Of a stretch of 41,305 nucleotides of DNA, positions 7,601 to 16,715 are shown piece after piece (the first letter of the stretch is position 1; every line of letters begins with the position of its first letter). The position numbers and the translations under genes are program-made. Source of the stretch: Bacteroidota bacterium (GTDB lineage Bacteria > Bacteroidota > Bacteroidia > Chitinophagales > Chitinophagaceae). The DNA is taken from positions 1-41,305 of the forward strand of contig JAKQJG010000168.1 of assembly GCA_029561305.1 (NCBI GenBank). The letters are read 5' to 3'. The notes under the pieces were generated by a model that was not told where the DNA came from, did no database searches, and saw nothing but the letters and a program-made list of their open reading frames with translations.

Positions 7601-9648
7601 GGTCTCAACTAACCATCAGTAATGGAGAAGAATCTTTTGGCATCATTGCAGAAGGCACCGAAGAATCCGGCTTGCCCTTAACTGTACGATTTGACAGGTT
7701 TAAATTGCGTAATATTTCTGAGATCGTGGTGGCAGACTCAGCATTGATAAAGGGTGAAACCAATGGAACATTCACCATTACTTCCTTGTCTGATTTCACG
7801 TTTACTTCTAACCTGCTGGTAGATTCGCTGGTGATAAAAGAAGTGCCCGCCGGCGACCTGGCCATAAAAGTAAACCAGCAAACAGAAGATAAATTGTCAG
7901 TTGATATTTCACTGCAGGGGAATGGCAATGACGTTACACTAAAGGGAACGTATAACCTGGCAGAAAGTAAACCGGCACTTTTCCTCGAAATGAGCCCGTT
8001 TAACCTTGAGGTTGCAGAGCCATTGGCCTCATCATACCTGGCAAGTTTAAAAGGTAATATCCTTGGCAGCCTCAACATAAACGGCACACTCGATAAACCG
8101 GCAATTATAGGTGCCTTGTTACTCGATAGTATCAAAGCCGTGTACAGGGACTACAATACTTTTATAAGTATTCCATCATCAGGTTTAAGTTTTGAGGACG
8201 GGGCAATCAATTTCAGTCCACTTTATTTTACAGACAGTGCTGGTAACAAAGGCGTCATAACGGGCAACGTTTTTACAAGCGACTACCGTGACTATCGTTT
8301 TGACCTGAAGATGAAGGCAACCAACTTCACAGTGGTGGGCATAAAAAAATACCCAGACCAGGCTGCCTATGGCCCCACATCAGCAGATGCATTGATCACT
8401 ATCTCCGGCAATATGAAAACAATTATGCTGGATGGTTCGGTAAATGTAGTGGGCAAATCGAAATTTACCTATATCTATCGTCCGGATGAAATGGCACCTG
8501 AAGGTGAAGGACTGATGGAATTTTTTGACCCGGCCCATCCAGACGATACCACGGCCATACAAAAGAAAATAGAAGCCGCCGCGGCTGCCATGCAAATGGC
8601 AATGAACATCTATTTAAGAGTACAGCCCGAAGCAACTGTAACCATCATGCTGGATGAAATGACCGGTGATAACCTTACTATTTCTGGTACAGCCAATCTT
8701 AACACCACCATGAGTGCCGGCGGACAAATGTATCTGACGGGCAGTTATGTAGTTGACAAAGGAACCTATGATCTTTCTATTGCTTCGCTTATCAGAAAGA
8801 AATTTTCAATAGAAAAAGGCAGCACCATTACCTGGACGGGAGATCCTTTAAAAGCAGAAATGGATATAACGGCGATGTATAAGATCAAAACAACCGCGGG
8901 AGAACTGGTAACAGACCAGCAAAGTGTAGCTGGTATAGATAAACAACAAATGAATTTTGAAGTATACCTCTTGCTTACGGGAGAACTGTTGAAACCAACA
9001 ATCGGTTTCCGGATTGACATGGATGAAGCAGACCAGCAACTATTTAACGGTATTGTATACACGAGGATAAAACAGGTAAATTCTATTGAAGCCGAACTGA
9101 ATAAACAGGTGATGGGGCTGCTGGCCATCAATAATTTTATTGCAGACAATCCGTTCAGCAGTCTTTCTGGCGGGGGACCAAGTTTTCAAACGCAAGCCTA
9201 TGCTACTGCCGGCCGCCTGCTCACACAGGAACTAACCGAATTGCTTGGGCAGGCAATCAAAGGCGTGGATATTGATTTTGGATTGGATGTGAATGAAAAC
9301 TACACTTCAGGCAGCGCCCAGCGCAATACCAATTTAAAAGTTGGTATCAGCAAGTCAGTTGCCAATAACAGGCTGCATATTTATGTGGGCAGTTCGTTTG
9401 CACTGGAAGGTCAAAACCAGAATGTGGATGCACTTTCGGGCCTGGCCGGTGATGTAACGCTTGAATACCTGCTTACAAAAAACGGCAAGTATCGTATCAA
9501 AGCATACCGCATCAATCAAACCGAACTCACCTTCCAGGCTGCGATAGTTAAAACAGGGGTTTCCTTTGTAGTAGTGCTTGAATTTAATAAGATCAAAAGT
9601 GTTTTCAAAAAGAGAAAAAATAATAACAACAGGGCAAACAGACAGTGA
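4675..9648 (+). CDS. tamB: TamB-like translocation and assembly module protein (DUF490)
   Basis: A 1657-aa protein starting at GTG 4675 (no better in-frame ATG is near). Residues about 14-34 form one N-terminal inner-membrane helix preceded by Lys residues, followed by AsmA-like sequence (VKYLQNKLQTTVAIKGITIEW) and over 1000 residues of repetitive beta-strand, the expected hydrophobic-groove beta-taco that spans the periplasm. The C-terminal ~450 residues carry the DUF490/TamB domain (for example GTYDLSIASLIRKKFSIEKG and a YVGSSF strand). TamB-family proteins work with TamA/TamL in outer-membrane biogenesis and inter-membrane lipid transport. Its stop overlaps the tamL start by 4 bp, so the two are translationally coupled. 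Length is slightly above Proteobacterial TamB. Confidence 0.93.
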   Translation: MSFSPKKILKKTFAWFLRVLGILVLLLLIAWLLLQTQWGKNVVKDQAVKYLQNKLQTTVAIKGITIEWFSHIKLTGVYVEDREKRKLLSVGELDVKYDISDIFSNKLDIPEVSVTQLEVNLFRARTDSNFNFSFIPAAFSTAGQTESQDTTGSAFVLGLGKVSLNQLQFLMDDGYGGQYYKVALSTFNTEVDEFDLNKMQFHVKQVFSDSLNCGIKLTSPYLVKQEQQTSETTNFLFRADSIQLANNIFSFENPETDMLVQTTASLLGGSKLNYNQVNLHVNAHYITLREHTTKVQIKTAVKNAGTDSLVADSTLPFTYFVNHLDIIKSKVVFDDLAAPVLNGRQMDYSHLAFSNIDIHTDSTGYDGRKYFSTVKQLGAEEKSGFNLQQLSTQVQYADSFVSLKKIILKTPYNQIQGDAFISYPSIAAITTRPAATNVNLYIKNSSLQLDELLFFNPALAANVSFKPLLGKKFLLNTVVNGTLEKLSIPSLLMQQANTKLLASALVYHPMDVNKLAIDLTLKEFSGNKKELLAFLPPNTIPDSFLSYIPETFSIAGSYKGKPDDFFADLQLKSPDGFVSITGTSKDITDKDKAVYDLDIITDNLKLGKLMQDSTFGNITVSAKLKGKGYDIKTMNAAYDIKLKQARYNNYTYNGVSLTGIIAKQKVSAKLNSTDPNLQLTSDTYYDLSNTDGSFKTNTSIDNINLTKLGFSKDTIIIKGSINADFPEFDTTAMTGFAHITGVNIKYQKKKYQLDTLKINATHAADTQSLSLTTPFADAVLKGEYTFSNIGPAVTSVINKYLYKETADIFFDPHVAARLNMNVHIPDSLAGIMGMTSIKPFIATGAINTDSAELAFAAVIPGMKYGTYIIDTVTIAANSDDTKHESLSYVFKVNRITAPSFILPESVTGGKISKGIIDGRIALLDDDRETRYLLPYTITNDTLLPYLHIHDSLLINKRKWAVNDSNIIYLSAEKLKGSQLTISNGEESFGIIAEGTEESGLPLTVRFDRFKLRNISEIVVADSALIKGETNGTFTITSLSDFTFTSNLLVDSLVIKEVPAGDLAIKVNQQTEDKLSVDISLQGNGNDVTLKGTYNLAESKPALFLEMSPFNLEVAEPLASSYLASLKGNILGSLNINGTLDKPAIIGALLLDSIKAVYRDYNTFISIPSSGLSFEDGAINFSPLYFTDSAGNKGVITGNVFTSDYRDYRFDLKMKATNFTVVGIKKYPDQAAYGPTSADALITISGNMKTIMLDGSVNVVGKSKFTYIYRPDEMAPEGEGLMEFFDPAHPDDTTAIQKKIEAAAAAMQMAMNIYLRVQPEATVTIMLDEMTGDNLTISGTANLNTTMSAGGQMYLTGSYVVDKGTYDLSIASLIRKKFSIEKGSTITWTGDPLKAEMDITAMYKIKTTAGELVTDQQSVAGIDKQQMNFEVYLLLTGELLKPTIGFRIDMDEADQQLFNGIVYTRIKQVNSIEAELNKQVMGLLAINNFIADNPFSSLSGGGPSFQTQAYATAGRLLTQELTELLGQAIKGVDIDFGLDVNENYTSGSAQRNTNLKVGISKSVANNRLHIYVGSSFALEGQNQNVDALSGLAGDVTLEYLLTKNGKYRIKAYRINQTELTFQAAIVKTGVSFVVVLEFNKIKSVFKKRKNNNNRANRQ

Positions 9649-11984
9649 GATATAAAATAATACATATCAGATTATTGACAAGGTTTACTTCCTTTATACT
9701 TCTGCTGACGGTGATAAATGCCTGCAATATCACGAAGAATGTGCCGCCGGATGATAAGTTGTATATGGGCAGCATCGTTACTCCAAAAGGGAAATTAGAC
9801 AAGGATATAAAAGACCTGCTGGAAAATTCGGTAACCCCCAAACCTAACGCCGGCTTTTTAGGTATTAAGTACCGCCTTCTGTTATACAATCTTATAAAGG
9901 AGCCGAAAAAGCCGAAAGGTCTGTTTTATAAAATGAAACATAAATGGGGCGAGGCACCTGTGCTGTTAAGCCAGGTAAGCCCCAGGGCAACCACGGTACG
10001 TTTTAACAACCTGCTATTTGGTAATGGCTACTTGCGGCCTGTAGTTTCAAGCCAGATAAATACCAGAAAAACAAACAGGGCAACTATTCAGTACAACGTT
10101 GAAGGAGGTGACCGGTACACGCTGGACAGTATTATATTTCCGTCAGACAGTTCTGCCATTTCCCGCCTTATAATGCTGTCATCCCCACAAACACTTTTTA
10201 AAAAAGGTGAATATTTTAATTTGGCGGTGATGGCTGCGGAAAGAGAAAGAATTGATCTTTTCCTGAAAACAAAAGGCTATTACTATTTTGTTCCCGATAA
10301 TCTTATTATAAAAACAGATACCCTTCACCAGGGGAAGGCCCAATTGTATGTTGCTTTAAAACCAGGCCTGTCAAAGGCATCTGTTGAGCCCTGGAGAATC
10401 GGCGATATCTATATCTATGGCAACTACACCCTTGAGAGAGACTCAGCCATTACTAAACAAAAAGCACGCAAAGAAAAAAATTACGTAATAGTTGATAAAA
10501 GGGATACCTATCGTTCCATCGTATATGATAAAGCCGTGTCATTAAAAACAGGACAAGTGTATAACAGGAACCGGCATGCGCTTTCCATTGAACGGCTGAT
10601 GAACCTGAATACTTTCCGTTTTGTACGAATGGGCTTTACTGCCAGAAAGGATACTTCACAAACAGACAGTACCAGCACGGATACAGCTAACAATATTCTG
10701 GATACTAAAATATACCTTACACCAGCCAGGAAACAAACGGTACGGCTGGAACTTGCCGGAAACAGCAAGTCGAATAATTTTGTGGGTTCTGAATTATCAT
10801 TGAATTACCGGAACCTGAATCTTTTAAAAGGCGCCGAAATACTGGAAGTAAAAGTAACCGGTGGTTTCGACTGGCAGGTAGGTGGCCGAAGCCAGCTTTC
10901 TCCCAATGCGCAAACACTCAATGCAGAAGTAAATTTTTCAATACCGAGGGCGCCCAGTCTTAATAAAAAAAATAATAACCGCCGGGGCAATCCCTACCTG
11001 CCAAGAACATTTTTCTCTACATCGCTGGAATACCTGAGAAGACCTGACCTCTACTTACTCCGCTCGAACAGGTTTGCCTTTGGCTTTAACTGGAAAAAAA
11101 GAAAAGAAATTGAAAATACTGTGACGCTGCTCAACATCAATGCCATCAATCCAAGTAATATCACGCCCAGGTTTGACAGCATACTTAGTAATGATATTAA
11201 CTTAAAATCGTCTTTTGAAAGGCAATTGATATTCGGCACCAAATACCAGTTCACTTACAATAATACCTACAGAACAAATCAACAATTCAACATTATATTT
11301 AACGGAGGCATCAGTTTTTCCGGGTGGCCGGCAATAGCAATCCGCAAAAATGCAGACACTCCGAATACAAAAAAACTATTCAATATTCCTCTGTCCCAAT
11401 TTGTAAAAACAGAATTTGATGTAACAGTCTACACACATCTGAACAAAACACTCACCTGGGTAAACAGGCTGGTTGGCGGAGCTGCTATTTCTTTTGGCAC
11501 CAGTAGTACCGTGCCTTATGCAGAGCAGTTCTTCACTGGTGGCAGCAGCAGCCTGCGGGCTTTCCGTATTCGTACACTGGGCCCCGGTAGTTACCATACC
11601 GATCAGCAACAATTTTTAGCAAACGAGTCAGGCGAAATAAAAGCAGAATTCAATTCAGAACTGCGGTATGACCTTGTAAAATATATCAAGCTCGCAGCTT
11701 TTATGGACGCCGGTAATATATGGCTAAGAAAAGATGCAGGCGATAAACCCGGAAGCGGCTTCAACGGTGGCCGGGATATGTGGAAAGAACTGGCAGTTGG
11801 CGCCGGTATTGGTCTGCGCTTTGATGCCAATGTAATGGTGATACGCTTTGATCTGGCGATGCCCCTGCGTAAACCCTGGTACCCGGATGGAAACCGCTGG
11901 GTACTGAATGAGATCGATTTTGGCAACAGTGCCTGGAGAAAAGAAAACCTTATTCTCAATATCGGTATCGGCTACCCTTTTTAG
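9645..11984 (+). CDS. tamL: TamL: lipid-anchored BamA/TamA-family outer membrane protein
   Basis: A 779-aa Omp85-family protein starting at a GTG that overlaps the tamB stop. The signal peptide ends in a lipobox (VINAC, Cys27), so the N-terminus is predicted to be lipidated, the feature that separates Bacteroidota TamL from TamA. POTRA-like segments occupy about residues 30-400 (VEGGDRYTLDSIIF; LKTKGYYYFVPDNL), followed by a 16-strand barrel domain with FTGGSSSLRAFRIRTLGPG, the conserved L6-type VRGF/Y region of Omp85 proteins (here LRAF), and a C-terminal strand ending in Phe. It acts in the outer membrane with TamB. The last 4 bp overlap the convergent ccmF gene. Confidence 0.93.
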   Translation: MRYKIIHIRLLTRFTSFILLLTVINACNITKNVPPDDKLYMGSIVTPKGKLDKDIKDLLENSVTPKPNAGFLGIKYRLLLYNLIKEPKKPKGLFYKMKHKWGEAPVLLSQVSPRATTVRFNNLLFGNGYLRPVVSSQINTRKTNRATIQYNVEGGDRYTLDSIIFPSDSSAISRLIMLSSPQTLFKKGEYFNLAVMAAERERIDLFLKTKGYYYFVPDNLIIKTDTLHQGKAQLYVALKPGLSKASVEPWRIGDIYIYGNYTLERDSAITKQKARKEKNYVIVDKRDTYRSIVYDKAVSLKTGQVYNRNRHALSIERLMNLNTFRFVRMGFTARKDTSQTDSTSTDTANNILDTKIYLTPARKQTVRLELAGNSKSNNFVGSELSLNYRNLNLLKGAEILEVKVTGGFDWQVGGRSQLSPNAQTLNAEVNFSIPRAPSLNKKNNNRRGNPYLPRTFFSTSLEYLRRPDLYLLRSNRFAFGFNWKKRKEIENTVTLLNINAINPSNITPRFDSILSNDINLKSSFERQLIFGTKYQFTYNNTYRTNQQFNIIFNGGISFSGWPAIAIRKNADTPNTKKLFNIPLSQFVKTEFDVTVYTHLNKTLTWVNRLVGGAAISFGTSSTVPYAEQFFTGGSSSLRAFRIRTLGPGSYHTDQQQFLANESGEIKAEFNSELRYDLVKYIKLAAFMDAGNIWLRKDAGDKPGSGFNGGRDMWKELAVGAGIGLRFDANVMVIRFDLAMPLRKPWYPDGNRWVLNEIDFGNSAWRKENLILNIGIGYPF

Positions 11985-14560
11985 TTAGTTGCAATAAAAA
12001 ACATGTAGAACAACCAGGCTGCTGTTATCAGCAGTACAGCAATAGTACTGCTTCCCGGAACTTTTAACCGGTAGAACATACTCATCAGCATTCCTATGCT
12101 CATCAGCAGTAAACCCAGCCATACCAGGTTGATATACGGAAATACATACGCCTTTAAAGTAACGAAATCAATCATCCTTTCTGATTCCTTGATACCCAGC
12201 TGAATTGTCTCTTTTACCGGGTCAACATTTACAAAACGCAGGTAAAGATTCTGTGCATACATCGTATCATCCAGCGGTGTAAGCTTTACACTGTCTTTTC
12301 CAGCCTTTACTAAAAACGGATCCTCTCTCTCCACCATTATCACGGGCTCTGCATGATACCTGCTGCTGTCTTTTGCCACCACGGTAATATCAGCTGCCAC
12401 ATGCATCAGCGGGGTGCCGGGGATGATCCTCTTATGGTTCTTATTTGGTCCGTTGTACACCAAATAACCTTTAGAATAAAAAGCAGTGTCACCTTTTTTC
12501 AACTCCACTATTTTGTAACTGCCGGTGTCTATATTATTCTCCGGGTTGATGGTGTAAGAAATATAGGTGAATACATCATGTGTAGGATACCTTTTCGTAT
12601 CAGGATTACTGCTCATGTTGTTGTCCTTCATGATATACACATCCGGTGTAAGCACAAAGGATTCGGTAACAGCTTTGGTTTGTTCATTCTTGCGCTGAAA
12701 TAGCAAATGAAAAAAACGCCTGTCTTTTTCATGACCTGCACTGTCATTTAAATAAGTAACATGGTAATCCCCCATCCGGGTTGGCAGATGTCTGATCAAA
12801 TTGATATTCTCCGCAGCATTGTCCTGCTGTTTCGTTAAAGGATCAACGCCCATTGGTATGGCGAAAGCCTTATACCTCTCTTCACTGATGATCTTTTTGT
12901 TACCGGAAGAAATGATCATACCGGCAATCATTAGCCCAAAACCAAGGTGGGCCACCGAACCACCCGCTGCTTTTAATTTTCCATTGAGGCCAGTCTTGAT
13001 ATACATTGCATTGGCTGTAACTGCATATATAGTGGCAAACAGTGCCAGGTACAATGCGATTAAAAAACCGGGGCCTTTTTTATCATAATCCACAGGATAA
13101 AAAATGGCCAGCGATACAGTAATAAGAGCAGCAATAAATGTAGGCAGCGCTATCTTTCTTAAAAATTCTTTATTACCGGTGTTTTTATATTTGAAGTATT
13201 GCGTAACTGCGGTTAATATGCCAATGATAATGGCTACAAGTGCCATCACTTTATTGTAAGCAAACTCAGGATCTTCCGGTAAAGCCAATGGGCCGCCATT
13301 AAATTTATTGACAAGCCAGCTTATCCCGGTTGTTTTGTTATATACAGGTATTGAGGTAAGCCCAATTATAAACATAGAGGAAAGAAACAGTACAAGCGCC
13401 CCGATAAACATCCAGAATTCCCTGGAAGTAGTAGATTCTTCTTTAATAACAGCTGGTATTTTTTTGTAGTTGAAGAAGAACATACCCAAAGACCCAAGCA
13501 CAAAAAACCAAAGAAAGGTTCTGAGCAGGTTGGTCATGGCATTGCCCGCTTCTGTAAATGCGTGAACAGAAGTATCCCCTAACACCCCCGTACGGGTAAG
13601 ATAGGTAGAGTACAAAACAAACAGGAAAGACAGCAAAATAAAAAAGTAACTGGCCCTGAGCGAGTGACCGGTTGCTTTATAGATCACCATGGTATGCAAA
13701 CCCGCCACCATGATCAGCCAGGGCACAAGTGAAGCGTTTTCTACCGGATCCCATGCCCAGTAACCGCCAAAGCTTAAAGACTCATAGGCCCATTTGCCCC
13801 CCATCATAATTCCTACCCCAAGCACACAGGCGCTGAACAAAGCATAAGGGATGGCAGGTTTTACCCAATCGCCAAAACGTTTGCTTTGCATACCGGCATA
13901 AGCATACGCAAAAGGCACTATCGTTGACGCAAACCCTAAAAATAAAATAGGAGGGTGAATTACCATCCAATAATTACGTAACAGCACATTTAATCCAACC
14001 CCGTCTTTAATAAGATTGAGGTAATCGGGCCGGTTAAAAATAGGGGCATCAATCCCGTTCCTGGTTAATACAAAGGGACTGTTACCGATCTTAACGCCTG
14101 ATATGTACACCCCCATGATCATCATTGCCAAAAACAGTTGCGCCACACTTACCACTGTCATTACCGGGGCTTCCCACTCCTTGCTTTTACGAATCAAAAC
14201 AAGACCAAGCACACAATGCCAGATAGACCACAATAAAAAACTGCCCCCCTGGTCTTCCCAGATACAGGCGAGTAAATATTTAAACTCTAATTCCTTAGAA
14301 GTGTGTTTGTATGCGTAGAGATATTCGATGTAGTGATTGGAACAAATAATAAAAATGAAGGCAAATACAGCAAAAACCGAAAAACACTGGATGTAAAAAT
14401 AGATGCGGCTCCATTTTATCCAGGAAGCTTTTTCAACCAGTTCTTTCTTAAACGATGCAGTGCAATAAGCGATGGTGGAAAGCAGGGAACTTATGAATGC
14501 CAGCAGTACAAAAAAATGGCCTAACTGGCCTGGGAGTAAGTGTTCACCTTCAAATTTCAT
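11981..14560 (-). CDS. ccmF: CcmF-type cytochrome c heme lyase (CcmF/CcsA family)
   Basis: An 859-aa polytopic inner-membrane protein that attaches heme to apocytochrome c in System I maturation. The heme-handling WWD domain is seen as FGGYWAWDPVENASLVPWL; other family marks are WEDQGGSFLLW, RNYWMVIHPPILFLGF and YLTRTGVLGDTSVHAF. Multiple hydrophobic helices cover the first ~560 residues, a periplasmic domain of ~200 residues follows, and two helices close the protein. Length exceeds Proteobacterial CcmF (about 650) mainly through the periplasmic domain. It lies downstream of ccmE on the same strand with a 189-bp gap holding short repeats, so an operon is likely. It is convergent with tamL. 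Confidence 0.93.
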   Translation of the reverse strand: MKFEGEHLLPGQLGHFFVLLAFISSLLSTIAYCTASFKKELVEKASWIKWSRIYFYIQCFSVFAVFAFIFIICSNHYIEYLYAYKHTSKELEFKYLLACIWEDQGGSFLLWSIWHCVLGLVLIRKSKEWEAPVMTVVSVAQLFLAMMIMGVYISGVKIGNSPFVLTRNGIDAPIFNRPDYLNLIKDGVGLNVLLRNYWMVIHPPILFLGFASTIVPFAYAYAGMQSKRFGDWVKPAIPYALFSACVLGVGIMMGGKWAYESLSFGGYWAWDPVENASLVPWLIMVAGLHTMVIYKATGHSLRASYFFILLSFLFVLYSTYLTRTGVLGDTSVHAFTEAGNAMTNLLRTFLWFFVLGSLGMFFFNYKKIPAVIKEESTTSREFWMFIGALVLFLSSMFIIGLTSIPVYNKTTGISWLVNKFNGGPLALPEDPEFAYNKVMALVAIIIGILTAVTQYFKYKNTGNKEFLRKIALPTFIAALITVSLAIFYPVDYDKKGPGFLIALYLALFATIYAVTANAMYIKTGLNGKLKAAGGSVAHLGFGLMIAGMIISSGNKKIISEERYKAFAIPMGVDPLTKQQDNAAENINLIRHLPTRMGDYHVTYLNDSAGHEKDRRFFHLLFQRKNEQTKAVTESFVLTPDVYIMKDNNMSSNPDTKRYPTHDVFTYISYTINPENNIDTGSYKIVELKKGDTAFYSKGYLVYNGPNKNHKRIIPGTPLMHVAADITVVAKDSSRYHAEPVIMVEREDPFLVKAGKDSVKLTPLDDTMYAQNLYLRFVNVDPVKETIQLGIKESERMIDFVTLKAYVFPYINLVWLGLLLMSIGMLMSMFYRLKVPGSSTIAVLLITAAWLFYMFFIATN

Positions 14561-14700
14561 TTAATATATTTATGATTGTTTATCGCAGATTAGCTATGAA
14601 AAATATGATTGGCATGACTATTAGCCACTACTGTCAGTCTTTTTTGCTTGTTTCCACTTTAAATATTGTCCCCTTGAATTTTGCCCTGCCTTTTTTGTCT

Positions 14701-14750
14701 ATTGCCAATTGCTTGTGGCTTCTTGACAATTTGCCTTATTGCCGATTGCT
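14701..14750. repeat. 13-nt direct repeats at the ccmE-ccmF junction
   Basis: ATTGCCAATTGCT (14701-14713) and ATTGCCGATTGCT (14738-14750) are direct repeats differing at one base, in a run of related TTGCC/TTGAC words. The second copy reaches the ccmE stop codon, so the end of ccmE appears to be made from this repeat. The rest of the 189-bp gap shows no gene. Confidence 0.6.
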
Positions 14751-15157
14751 TATTGACTACTGCCTATCCCCTTCTCCAATTCCTTCTGATCATCTTTATA
14801 CTTGCTGGGGCATTTCAAAAGAATGTCTTTGCATTCAAACACTTCTCCCTGCATTTTTCCTTTCAGCACCACTCTTTCACTGTGTTCCAGTTCTGCAGGT
14901 TTAGTATTGCGGTACACCACTTTGGTTTTGCCACCAAGACTGTCAACGGCGGTAAAAGCAAGGTAATTAGGATTGGTGGCCGGATCGTACTCTATAGGGG
15001 ACGTTTTATCCAGTTTGGCAATCACGTGTACAAATTTGCCCTGCTTGTTCCTTGCGGAATCAATGGTATCGTAAGTGGAAAAATCAGTTGATAACATCAA
15101 CAGTGCACCAATAGCAAGTGCAATGGCTACGAGCATTACAATATGTGTTCTTTTCAT
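14750..15157 (-). CDS. ccmE: CcmE heme chaperone, CxxxY variant
   Basis: A 135-aa periplasmic heme chaperone with one N-terminal membrane helix (residues ~5-23) and an OB-fold core (FVHVIAKLDK; LKGKMQGEVFECKDILLKCPSKY). CcmE receives heme from CcmC and passes it to CcmF. Classical CcmE binds heme covalently through His in HxxxY; here the same position reads CPSKY, with Cys116 and Tyr120. Cys-type CcmE is known from Desulfovibrio and archaea. Cys109 is an additional nearby cysteine. The gene is followed on the same strand by ccmF. The family call is strong; Cys as the heme ligand is inferred from the alignment of the motif. Confidence 0.9.
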   Translation of the reverse strand: MKRTHIVMLVAIALAIGALLMLSTDFSTYDTIDSARNKQGKFVHVIAKLDKTSPIEYDPATNPNYLAFTAVDSLGGKTKVVYRNTKPAELEHSERVVLKGKMQGEVFECKDILLKCPSKYKDDQKELEKGIGSSQ

Positions 15158-15623
15158 AAGTTAATTTTACTTGTTTTTTTCAGCCAGCTATTATAAAATC
15201 AGTCATTCACAAATATGGGCAGGATACAATTTATTTCATGAAAACTGTTTTGCGATGCAAATTTAGTGCAAATAGGCCTGCTTACTTTGTATAAAATAGA
15301 AAATCATGTGTTATAAATTTTAGCCCTTAAATTATACTGGACAGTCAGCGGGTCCACAATGCAGTTAACAACTGTGAAAACTGGTAATTATGTAATCTGC
15401 CATTAAGTCTTCAAATAAAAGCTATTAGATACTGGCCACAGCAAACAGTTCAACGGCTTGTTGGTATTTAAAGAAAAAGACTGCTTTCGTAGTGCTAAAA
15501 TCCGCAAAGCTTATTTGTGCGTAATTTTTAACCAAAAACATACGCTGTTTCTTAATACAAGCGTTTATCTTTGCGTCCGTTTTGCCAAAAACATATTGGC
15601 AAATGTTCATTCAAGCTTAGAAT
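15158..15623. other. 466-bp intergenic region between divergent ccmE and the ureohydrolase gene
   Basis: AT-rich, with no convincing gene on either strand; short frames here lack family features. It must hold two divergent promoters. The + strand promoter is at 15566-15573; for ccmE only a weak CATATTTG on the minus strand around 15209-15216 was seen. Confidence 0.6.
15566..15573 (+). promoter_or_regulatory. -7 promoter element of the ureohydrolase gene
   Basis: TATCTTTG matches the Bacteroidota -7 consensus TAnnTTTG and lies 50 bp before the ATG at 15624. The -33 element is poor (TGTTTC). Confidence 0.55.
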
Positions 15624-16715
15624 ATGACAGACCTTTCCAAATTTGATCCCAACAGCGTAGGCAATCCTAACAACAATATTTTTGGCTTGCCTTTTTCAGA
15701 AGAAGATGCCCGTTTAGTGATCGTGCCGGTGCCATGGGAAGTAACGGTAAGTTACCGGGCAGGTACCGCAAGGGGGCCTGAACATATTTTTAAAGCAAGT
15801 CTCCAGATTGATCTTTTTGACCCTGAATACAGGGATGCCTGGAAACAGGGATATTTTATGAGGGATTGCGATAAGAAAGTGCTGATGAAAAGCGATTACC
15901 TCCGGCGGGAAGCAGAACTATATATTAATTATATCTCCGAGGGAGAAGATGTGAACGATAATAAGTTCATGTGCAAAACGCTGAAAGAAGTAAATGCGGG
16001 TGCTCTATTCCTGAACAATTGGGTATATGAGCAAACGAAAGACTTGCTGGATGCTGGTAAATTAGTAGCCCTGCTTGGCGGCGACCACAGTACCCCGTTG
16101 GGTTTCTTTAAAGCCATTGCTGAAAAACATGGCGACTTTGGTATCCTGCAAATTGATGCTCACTGCGATTTAAGAACTGCTTACGAAGATTTTAAATATT
16201 CACATGCCTCTATCATGTACAATGCGCTGGCAGAAATTCCGCAGTTGCAAAAATTAGTACAGATAGGTATCAGGGACTATTGTGAAGAAGAATTTGAATA
16301 TATCCAAAACAACAAGGACCGTGTAATCACCTTCTTTGATAAGGATATCAGGGAGGCTTTGTATGAAGGTATTACCTGGCAAACCATTGTTGACCGTATG
16401 ATACAGGACCTGCCGCAAAAAGTATATATCAGTTTTGATATCGACGGGCTCGACCCAAAACTTTGTCCCAATACGGGCACGCCGGTACAGGGCGGATTTG
16501 AAACCGAACAAATTTTCTATCTTTTTAAAAAATTAATGCAAAGCGGCCGCCAGTTGATTGGCTTTGATCTGAATGAAGTTGGGGTAAGCCAGGATGAGTG
16601 GGATGAGAACGTTGGCGCCAGGTGTTTATTCAAACTTTGCAATATGCTGGTTACTGCCAATCCTGGAGTTACGCAAACAGAAAAAGCAGATGTACTCGTT
16701 CAGGATCAAGGCTGA
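15624..16715 (+). CDS. Ureohydrolase (arginase/agmatinase family)
   Basis: A 363-aa manganese enzyme that hydrolyses guanidino or formimino substrates, releasing urea or formamide. All metal-ligand motifs are intact: GGDHS at 152-156, DAHCD at 178-182 and SFDIDGLDP at 270-278, followed by LIGFDLNEV near the C-terminus. A segment of ~50 residues between the N-terminal VPVPWEV region and GGDHS (about 65-130) is longer than in compact agmatinases. Agmatinase, arginase and formimidoylglutamase cannot be separated from sequence alone, and no histidine or polyamine genes are adjacent. Its last 26 bp overlap the next gene, so the three genes to 17952 may be cotranscribed. Confidence 0.9.
   Translation: MTDLSKFDPNSVGNPNNNIFGLPFSEEDARLVIVPVPWEVTVSYRAGTARGPEHIFKASLQIDLFDPEYRDAWKQGYFMRDCDKKVLMKSDYLRREAELYINYISEGEDVNDNKFMCKTLKEVNAGALFLNNWVYEQTKDLLDAGKLVALLGGDHSTPLGFFKAIAEKHGDFGILQIDAHCDLRTAYEDFKYSHASIMYNALAEIPQLQKLVQIGIRDYCEEEFEYIQNNKDRVITFFDKDIREALYEGITWQTIVDRMIQDLPQKVYISFDIDGLDPKLCPNTGTPVQGGFETEQIFYLFKKLMQSGRQLIGFDLNEVGVSQDEWDENVGARCLFKLCNMLVTANPGVTQTEKADVLVQDQG

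Noticed and set aside
15425..15646. Overlapping ~60-codon frames on both strands before the ureohydrolase
   Set aside because: They cover the promoter region, have no family features and contradict each other.
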